From the NCBI GenBank assembly GCA_023250715.1, contig JAHFAF010000012.1, positions 1 through 39,487 of the forward strand: 39,487 bases of DNA, written 5' to 3'. The translations under genes and the position numbers were made by a program. Positions within the stretch are counted from its first letter, which is position 1, and each line of letters opens with the position of its first letter. Shown piece by piece: positions 1-9,700 of this stretch. Source of the DNA: Pseudobdellovibrionaceae bacterium (GTDB lineage: Bacteria > Bdellovibrionota > FAC87 > UBA2466). Under the pieces are notes generated by a model. That model made no database searches and had not been told where the DNA came from. It saw only the letters and a program-made list of their open reading frames with translations.

Positions 1-687
1 TACTTTGGGTGAAATGTTGCCGGGTTTTAGAGGGCGAATGATCTCCTCCACCCACTTCTGGCCTAACTCCGATTTCCCCCCCTCCATTTTTCTCATCACC
101 TCAGGAGGAGCGTTGGGAAGGATCCGAGTCCCCTCCTGTTTCTGCACGGGGCTTAAGCCCTCGGTGAGGCTCACCCAAAACTCGCCTACGGATCTTTTTT
201 GTTTTGCGGCGAGCGCTGAAAATGCTTTAGGGTCCGTTAATACCGTGTTCAAGAAAATCTGAGCAGCTTCTCGGCTCTCCTTGTGAATGGAAGGATCCTT
301 CGAAAAAAAATCGTAGAAAATAGTACGCTCAGCCAGAGTAGGGAAAACAAAATCTTTCAAATAGCTTTCCTTATCGTTTCCAAAAACCCCTTTGATTTTC
401 GCAAGCGAATCAGGAGCCGCAGTGTTCTTATCAATCCTCTGATCCTCCTTTTGTACAAGCTCTGGTGTAATCTCATGTCCATGATTCTTGAGAATCTGCG
501 CGTAGGTATAGGCGCGCACGAGCTGATCCAATCCCAAGTTTCGATTATCGTCGGGAAAGTAGATTTTAATGACAGCACTTCGGTAGGCAGCGTCCTTCTC
601 GCTAAGCGTGTAATCGCCGACTTTAGCAACGGGCGAATTTCGCGTGCAGGAAAAAAGAAATAGAAGAAGGGGCAAAAAACGGAGCAT
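1..687 (-). CDS. SurA/PpiC-like lipoprotein (parvulin-type peptidyl-prolyl isomerase), 3' end missing
   Basis: The frame is open for 229 codons from an ATG at 687 and runs off the left edge of the window, so the C-terminus is missing. The N-terminus MLRFLPLLLFLFSC is a short lipoprotein signal with Cys14 as the lipidated residue. The start of the mature part (VAKVGDYTLSEKD) resembles the SurA N-terminal segment. Near the edge, GEFWVSLTEGLSP and LKPGNISPKV resemble the parvulin fold (the family usually shows a GDLG..S.G-type segment and LKPGEIS..V). It would act on the periplasmic side of a membrane, isomerising X-Pro bonds or chaperoning exported proteins. It begins 15 nt after the stop of the giant IPT/TIG lipoprotein, so it is probably cotranscribed with it. 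There is no strong Shine-Dalgarno sequence. Family assignment is by motif reading only, and catalytic residues cannot be checked because the domain is truncated. Confidence 0.72.
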   Translation of the reverse strand, partial: MLRFLPLLLFLFSCTRNSPVAKVGDYTLSEKDAAYRSAVIKIYFPDDNRNLGLDQLVRAYTYAQILKNHGHEITPELVQKEDQRIDKNTAAPDSLAKIKGVFGNDKESYLKDFVFPTLAERTIFYDFFSKDPSIHKESREAAQIFLNTVLTDPKAFSALAAKQKRSVGEFWVSLTEGLSPVQKQEGTRILPNAPPEVMRKMEGGKSELGQKWVEEIIRPLKPGNISPKV

Positions 688-702
688 TCAAAGAAGTATA
701 CT

Positions 703-3700
703 TTAAGGGGTGTAAGAGTAACCAGTGTTTAGATTTCCATTACAGTTACCGCCCCAGAGAATAACCTGCCGGCCCGTAAAGACCCCACTATGACCCCGGC
801 GGTACGCAGTGGCGAAAGCTCCGTCGTACCAGGTGCCATTCGCACCGACGTTCGGATCGAAGAGCTTTGTTTGGCCTTGGTAAAGACTTCCGTCCGTCGC
901 TCCATAAATAAACAACTTCGATCCGGTCCAGACACTGGGAATGGTATTGACCGAATCGTAGAGGAGAACTCTTCCTACGGGCACGTTCGTATTGCTCATG
1001 GCGACCCACGAGCCCTGGCCGCTATAACCGCCGGAATAAGGATCGTACATCGCACCATCCGTTAACTTGTAACCACCGCCCCAGATGAGCATGCGACGGC
1101 CTGTCCAGACCGCAACGTGATTGGTTCTCGCGCTGGGAGCTCCTGTAGTGGTGGTCGTCACCCAGGTATCGGTGTCCGGGCTATACTTTCCACCCGTATT
1201 GCTTCCATTGGAAAATCCGCCACCCCAGATAATCATGTCTCTACCGGTCCACACCACGCTGGCTCCTCCATAGCGGCTCGTCGGAACGTTCGTCGTACTC
1301 ATGGTTGTCCAGGTTCCCACCCCACCCACGCTAAAACCGTTGTAAGGATCAAGACGCGCACCCGATACCTTCGCCTGTGTACTGGAATTGCTGACGGGGT
1401 CAAATTCATAATTTCCAGATCCGCCCCAAACGATAAATTCTCTGCCGGTCCAGACGCTTAAATGTCCAAAACGAGCTGAGGGGGCGCCCGTATTTTCAAT
1501 TGCTATCCAGGTGGAGGCGCCTGTGCCGACGGGATCAAACATCGCACCATCTCCAAGATAGCCGGCAGTGGAGGATCCTCCCCAAATGATCATGTGGCGC
1601 CCTGTCCACGCGTAGGAAAATCCATTTCGGGCGGTGGGGGCATTGATATCCGAAATATCCACAGCCGACCAAGAGTCTGTGGCCGGATCGTAAATGCCTC
1701 CCGTACCCAAATAAGTGCTGACATCCGTGTTGCCACCCCAAATGATCATCTTACTTCCTGTCCACACGGCTGCGTGCCCGTATCTTGCTTCAGGAGCGCC
1801 AGTGCCGTTTGTCGACGATATTTGTACCCAAGTATTGGAAAGATTCGTAATCGGAGGCGTGTAACGTGCGCCCGTACCGACAGCTCCGCCATTCCACCCG
1901 CCCCACATCAGAAATTCTTTTCCAGTCCACGCACTGGCGTAAGCAGCGCGCCCCACGACTTCGGCGGCGGGATTTACCATGGTAGTCCAAGCCGTCGTGG
2001 AGGTGCCGGCGGCATTATCCAACGACGGATCGTAAAGACCGCCAGTATTGGTCGCAGCTCCACCCGTGCCGTTATAGCCACCCCAGATAACTAATTGTTT
2101 ACCGGTCCATTGCGCTTGCACGCCGGCCCTGACCGTGGGAGCTCCCGAGACTGTCATCGGACTCCAGATATCATTGACAGGATCATAACGGCGCCCGTCG
2201 TTAAAGTACGTGGCACCAGGGCATCCTCCGCCTGTGTATCCGCTGATTCCGCCCCAAACCAAGACCTCACGGCCGGTCCACACCATCGAATGCCCCTGGC
2301 GTTTCGTGGGCGCGCCGGCCATGGTAGTTGAACGCCAAGTTCCATTCGGGCCGTCATAGGGATCGAATCTTCCGCCCACGTCCGTTCCGGCGAAGCAGGA
2401 TCCTCCGTCGCCACCCCAGACCACCAATTCCTTTCCTGTCCAAACTCCGATATTGCCGGCCCAGTATCCGATAGAGTACCCGGTGGGAGCATTGGTCGTG
2501 CTCATCGCCGTCCAGGCGTTCACACTATTTCCATTCGCATCCTTAGAGGGATCGTACATCCCGCCGGGTGCAGCGCTGCCAGAAGACCCGCCCCACACAA
2601 GCATGTGCTTTCCCGTCCACACCGCTACATGCATCATCTTGGGAGAGGGCGCACCAGTCGTCGTCGTTTTTATCCAAGTCTGGCTCACTGGATCGAATCG
2701 ACCGCCATTATTCACAGCCGGATAGGAACTGCCTTCATGCGCTTGCCCGCCCCACACGATCATCTCCCTGCCCGTCCAAACTGCAGTGTGATCCTGTCTC
2801 GGGGTAGGAGTATTCGCAGTGACCGGAGTGGAAGTCCAGCTATCAGTTATCGGATCGTACATCGCACCAACCTGAACACTCATCGTTCCGCCCCAGACGA
2901 TCATCTGGCTTCCGGTCCAAACCACAGAGCTTTGAATTTTAGACACTCCAGAAAGCGGCGAGGAAGACATCGTCACCCAGGCCTGGCCGTCATAAATGAA
3001 TTTCGGCGCGCTCGCGTGATTGGAGCTGACCTGATTATCCCCGTTTTTCACGATGACATCCGCTGGCCCGATGGCACCACTGGGAACCGTACAAATAATT
3101 TGCGTGCTGGTCGGAGTCCCCACTATCGGGCAGACAGTGCCGTTCACTGCCGGGCTGTCGCTTCCGCCGATAAGAACGGTGGGCGAGGAAAATTCAGCGC
3201 CCGTAAGTGTAATGGACGTTCCCGATTGTCCAAAGGCCGGTGTGAGGCTCGTAAGGGTCGGAGGGGGTGCGTAGGTAAAGGTGCCAATCGTCCTCAAATT
3301 CTGACTATTCGTCAAAACCAAACTGGCAGCACCCTTGACACCGGGGGGAGTGGTACACTGGACCTGATTGTAACTACTGCCAGTGATCTCGCAAATCTGT
3401 CCTCCGATCGTTACCGAGACTGCAGGAAAATTTGTTCCGGAAATCGTCAGAGGAGTTCCGCCCAACGTAGTCCCAGAGGGAGGACTGATGCTAGTAATCC
3501 CGGGCCGTTCGTGGAAATATCCCACGTAAGTCCTGGTGACGCTTTGTCCATCCCAGTTAGTCACAGTGACGCTCGCGTAATCGGCCGGAGGGTGCGGTGC
3601 GAGATTACATTGAATTTGAGTGGATGTCGCGGAGGTGACCGTGCAAGCAGAGGTGGTAATTGAACCATTCATGTTCTGGTAGGATACCGTCGGCAAGGCT

Positions 3701-6700
3701 GGGCTTGTCAGGAAATAATTGCCATTAATCGTTACCACCATGGGCGCTACACCATCGATCGTCCCGTCTGTCGAAAGCGCCCAAGGATCCACGGAACCCA
3801 CCGAAGGTGCATATTGATACTTGAACGTAGCGGAAAGTACCTTCGTTTGCCCATCCGAATTCTGCACTCTAGCGCCCACTAGCTCCTCGTACCAGAGACT
3901 ACTGGTGGTGCAAACGATCTGCGTATCATTGGAGAGGGCACCATTCACCGCACAAGGCTTATCTCCACTGGAGGTCACTAATGCCACTGTCGCTCCAGTG
4001 GAAAACTTAGACCCACTCAAGGTAATTTCCGTTCCGCCTTCAACCGCTCCCCCAGCCGGCGTGACACCTGAAATCACAGGAGCAAACCGGTAGGTAAAAG
4101 TAAGCGCCCCTGAAGTAGTCTGACCATCCGGATTCACCAAGGTGACAGCGACGGCTCCTTCCGTGTGCGCCGGCATGGATACGGTAAGTTTTCCGGAGTT
4201 GACGAAGGTAACAAAAGACGCTGCCAGCGCAGATCCATTCAACTTCACAGTGGGCTTAGTGATGAAATTCGATCCCAATACATCGATGCTGAACCCACCC
4301 GCTGGATCACCGGAAGTGACGCTGAGCGAACTCAATGCGGGGGCCAAATTGTAATCGTACGTTGTTGTTGCCGTTTTATTATCCGTGTTCTTCACTGTGA
4401 CGGTGACCGTGCCGCTTGCATGTGCGGGAATCTTAGCCGTGATTTGAGTGGACGTGATGGAAAGGTCGGAGGGCGCGACAAAGGCACCGCCGAAATCCAC
4501 CGTTAGCTTCGGCAAAAATCCCGTACCGTCAATCGTCATGCTAGCCCCCCCAGCGACAGGACCCGCGGTAGGCGTGCGTGAGATAATCGTCGGTGCTGGA
4601 GAGTTCACATAACTGTACTGGACATTATTCGAACTGGATTGAGTATCCCAGTTGGTGACGACTACTGGTGCACCGCCAACTGCGTGAGCACCCGTTTCGC
4701 AGGTAATCGATGTTCCGGAGCTCGACGTTACCGGACAATTCACCCCTCCGATCGAAACCGCTGGGCTAGGAAGGAAATCCGCTCCGCTAATCACTACACT
4801 CGTTCCACCCCCCGATGTGCCGGAGGTGGGGTTAGTTCCCGAGACCGTGGGAGCACGCTGATAGGTATAGCCATTCGACAATTGACCGGAGAGATCCAGT
4901 CCGAACGTCACTTTCACATGGGTGGCACCCGGGATAACTAATCCCGAAGGCGGCGGTGGCGTATCGGCGGTGATGGAATTTGCGCTCACCACTTGAACGT
5001 TTGTCGCCACGGCTTGCGCTCCCGTTCCCGGATTTACGAAGGTGACAGTCACGCCGGGGAAAAATCCTGATCCCGAAATCGTTACATGCGTGCCCCCCGC
5101 AATCGCCCCTCCACTAAGCGCAATTCCATCGACCGTGAAATTGCTTTTGTACGTGAAAAGTACGGCCCCATTCGTTGCCGTTTGCGGGCCAGGGTTTTTA
5201 ATTGCGACGGATGCGGGATTAACTCCCCCGGAAAAAGCCGGTGTCAAGCAGGTCATGCTCAAGGGCGGATTGGGAATGGGATTCGTGCAAGGCAATCCAT
5301 TGATTTCTGCGGTAGACGTATCCAGGATATTCGTTCCTGTAATTGTCACTAAACTGCCTCCCGCGCTATTTCCAATAGTCGGTGAAATGCTCGTGAGAGT
5401 CGGCGGAGGTGCGTAGAAATAAGAGGGTGACGTCGAATCCGATTGCCCTTCTTCGTTGATCACAACCACGTCCATTACGCCCGTGCCATTGGTCGGGCTC
5501 GCAGGAGTCCTGGCTGTAATCGTATTTTCATTCACAACGACAACACTCGTCGCCAAGGCTTCACTGTTTCCTAACTTAAACTTCACTTGAGCATTCGGAT
5601 AAAAACGCAGTCCCGTAATCGTTACAACGGCATTGCCGGCAACCGGGCCCGAGCCGGGATTTATTCCGGTGGCATCCGGAGCCATCCGATAAATAAATGC
5701 ACCGGTGCGTATGGTATTTTGATCGTCAAGATTGGTGATTTTCACGTCGGCAGGGAAAGGAGTCGTCCCGCTCAGTGCGTGGTTCGCTGCCGCGCAAGTG
5801 AGAATCGTGGCCGAGAAAGTGACAATCGGACAATCGACGTCCGCCACTTTTACCGAAACACCTGACAAGAAATTCGTACCAGTGATCGTCAGTATAGTCG
5901 GTACTACCGGGGCCGGGTTGCCCGCAACCGGCAATACAGTGGCGATCGAAGGAGCGGAGCTAATTTCGTATGTATACCCACCGCTCAACGTATCTGACTG
6001 GTTGTCGGAGTTTTGTATGAAAACGCCTTTCGCTCCGATGGCTGTATTTCGCGGAGTCACTGCAGTAATCGTGGTGTCATTGACTCGCACAACGCCAGTA
6101 ACCGCTTTTCCGTCAATCTGGACCGTGGGACTCGCCAAGAAGCCCGTGCCGGTAATCGTGATACTCGTACCACCGCCGGTGGAACCATGATTCGGGCTTA
6201 CCGATGTAACATGCGGCGGATTTCGATAGGTAAACTGCCCGGAGAGGCTCGCCGTCTGCCCATCTCCATTCGTCAAGACAATCGGGGGACTTGTGAGATC
6301 CGGCCCGGCCGGCGTTTTTCCCGTAACGGTCGTACCGTTTACCCTCACCACGGTTGTCGCACCGGCACCGCCGAATGCCACGGAAACCGTGCCGAAGAAA
6401 CCGGTGCCCGTCAGCGTGAAATCAGTCCCGCCCGCAGGCGGACCCGCTTGAATATTAATACCCGTGAGGGTAGGCGCCGCATTCAGATAGGTAAAGGCAC
6501 TGAGTTTAGTTCGAGCCTGTCCGAAAGCATCCGTCACGACGACATTCACAAGGCCTGCAGCATGGGCTCCGGTGAGACAGGTAATTTTCGTACTCGGCAC
6601 CACTACGTTCACCGGCCCGCAGGCCACACCAACCGTGTCGGTAGTGCTTTTCAAAATCACGGTATCCGACGATCGCAAACCGGAGCCATTGATGGTGAGG

Positions 6701-9700
6701 GCATCTCCTCCCCCGACGAGTCCAATTGCCGGAACAACCGTGTCCACCACCGGCGCATCCTTATAGACAAAGGGCAATGGATACTCGACGATTTGACCGT
6801 CTCCATTAGTGAGCTGAATTGTCGCGTTCCCTGCTGTGGTTGCCGCCGGAGTATGGAAACTCACATGGGTAGAATCGACGACGACGGGGTCCGTGGAGCT
6901 GATTCCACCCACCTTCACACTAGCCCCGGAGAGAAAACCTGTCCCCGTGAGCGTGACGAGAGTGCCTCCCGCCATCGGGCCTTCCAACACATCGGCGCCA
7001 CTCAAGGTGGGTGGCGGATTCGTGTAGGTGAAAGCATTTTGCTTCACGCGCGATTGGCCGTAGGAGTCGGTGACAACAACATTCACCTGGCCCGCGCCAT
7101 GCACGCTCGTCACGCAGGAAATTGTTGTATTCGTAGCAACCAAATTTACCGGCCCGCAGCTCGATCCACTTCCCAATTCCGCAGCGCCGATTAATTTCAC
7201 CGTATCGGAAGAGCGTAAACCAGTACCCACGATCGTAAGAACTGTTCCACCGAGCACGGTACCGGTGGCTGGCGCTACGGAATCCACCACCGGCGCGTCT
7301 TTATAAACAAAATTCTGAGGGTAGGTGACATTTTGTCCGTCTGAGTTCGTCAATTCAATGCTAGAGGAAGCCGCTGCCGTGGCAGGAGGAGTGTGGAACC
7401 TCACATGGGTGGAATCGACGACAACGGGGTCCGATGAGCTCACGCCGCCCACTTTCACGCTGGATCCGAGGAAGCCCGTTCCCGTAAGTGTTACCAGAGT
7501 GCCCCCGGCAAGAGGCCCTTCCAAAACGTCCGCGCCACTCAGGGTGGGGGCCGGGTTCACATATTGAAACGCGCTCAGCTTTACGCGCACCTGACCGTAG
7601 GAATCAGTCACCACTACGTTTACGACGCCGGCGGCATGACTACTCGTCACGCAGGAGATTGTTGTATTGGTAACAACCAAATTTACCGGGCCGCAGTTCG
7701 ATCCGCTTCCAATTTCCGCAGCACCGATTAATTTCACCGTATCGGTGGAGCGCAGTCCGGAGCCTACGATTGTAAGTACGCTGCCGCCACCTGAAAGACC
7801 CGTTGCAGGGGTAACCGAGTCAATAATCGGCGCATCCTTATAGATGAAGGGCTGCGGGTAAGTAACCACTTGAGCATCTGCATTGGTCAATTCAATGGTG
7901 GCGGAAACCGCTTGCGCAACACCCGGAGTGTGGAATCTCACATGGGTGGAATCCACAACAGTCGTGTCAGGAGCTGCGATCGCCCCAACTTTTACGGATG
8001 CACCCGTCACAAAATTTGCACCAGTCAGGGTGACTAAACTTCCGCCCGCAAGAGGCCCTTCCAAAATATCCGCCCCACTCAGAGTAGGGGGTGGGCTCGT
8101 GTAGCGAAAAGCTTGAGGTTTTGTCCTGGACTGATTGAAAGAATCGGTGACGACAAGATCAACCGCGGTCGCACTCGCTGTTCCCGTCGGGGCGACACAG
8201 GAAATCTTGGTATTCGTCTCTAAGACGGCAACCGAGGTACAGGGTCTACCGTCCACCTTCACGGTACTTAACTCATTCAAACCTACACCGGTGATGGTGA
8301 GAAGCGTATTCACATTTGCAAGGCCAGTCGCCGGAGTTACCGTGTCGAGGGTCGGTGCATCTTTATAAGTGAACGCTGAAGTGAGGGAGCGCTTTTGGCC
8401 GTCGCCGTTCGTCAACTCCACATCCACCCCACCCGCCACTTCCTGCGACGGAGTAATAATTGTGACTTTTGTTGAGTCGACGAAAGTTACATTCGAGACC
8501 GACTTATTGCCGAATTTGACGGAGACCGGGCTTCGAAATCCACCGCCATTTAAGTCAACAGAAGTTCCGCCAACAAGTGCTCCTTCGGAGACACTCAAAC
8601 TGGTAAGACTGGGCGGCGGGAAAACATAGGTGAATAACCCTGTTTTACTGGAGCTTTGCCCGTCCGGATTAACGACGGTAATCGTGTAAGAGCCTTCGTC
8701 CGTCTGGGAGGGTGAGGTACAACGCAGCTGCGATGCCGAATCGAATAAAACCGGCGTACAGGATTTGGAGCCCAGCTGAACCGTCGCCCCGTCCTTAAAA
8801 TCATTTCCCGTAATCGTGAGGGACTGCCCACCGCTCGTCGAACCAGAAGAAGGAGAAACTGATCCGACGTTCGGAGGGAGAATGAATGTGAATGCATTAG
8901 AAAGCGCGTGCTGTTGACCGTCGGAGTTAATCACGGCGACTTCCACGGCTCCGGCAATGTGGGACTTTGTTGCAAAAGTGAGGCTGGTATCGCTAGCGAG
9001 AACTACATTGCTAGCATCTTCTCCATCCAACGTAATGCGTACACCCGAAGTGAATCCCGTGCCGACGGCAGTTACGGCCGTTCCGCCATTAGAGGTTCCA
9101 TGATCTGGGGAAATGCTCGTCAAATGCGGGGCCGGAAAGAGGATATAAGTGTACGGTGAAGTGCCTGACTGCCCATCCGTATTCAACACGCGAACGTCTA
9201 CGCTTCCCGCCGCCTCATGCCGCGGAACTTGGCAAACCAATTGGGTAGAACTTACTCGGGTGGTGTCCGTACAGGGCAATCCCCCGACGAATATCTGAAT
9301 TCCCGATAGAAAGTTTGTTCCCGAAACGGTGATATTATTTCCACCGCCCGTAGAGCCAGAGGCCGGGACTACTGCGGAAATGGACGGGGCTGGAACGGTG
9401 ACAAATCGATAAGATCCCAACAAGGAGCCGACGTTCCCGTCCGTGTTCGTTACGGCAACATCTACGGTGCCCGTTGCGTGCTCCGGTGTCTTGCAAGAAA
9501 TTTGCGTATCACTATCGACCACCACGTTGGAAGCACTGTCATTTCCGAATTTGACCGTCGCCCCAAAAACAAACCCGGTTCCCGTAATCGTGACGATCGT
9601 TCCGCCTCCGATAGTTCCAGAAACCGGCGAAAGGGACGTAACGGAAGGAGCAGGAAGACTAACGTAATTGAATCCATCGGCTTTCGCGCCCGATCGAAGA

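Noticed and set aside
283-663. Plus-strand frame of 126 codons and a minus-strand frame of 90 codons near the left edge
   Set aside because: Both overlap the minus-strand SurA/PpiC-like lipoprotein, which has a proper lipobox and family motifs. The alternatives have none.
2605-7194. Long plus-strand open frames opposite the giant lipoprotein gene (for example 2605-3663 and 6013-7194)
   Set aside because: They are antisense shadows created by the repetitive Thr/Gly/Val codons of the minus-strand gene. Their translations are low-complexity Arg/Ser-rich with no domain, signal or ribosome binding site.
6480-8360. Possible transposon or integron-like array suggested by the repeated ~540-bp DNA units
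   Set aside because: The repeats lie wholly in frame inside one coding sequence and correspond to protein domain pairs. There are no terminal repeats, recombinase genes or attachment sites.
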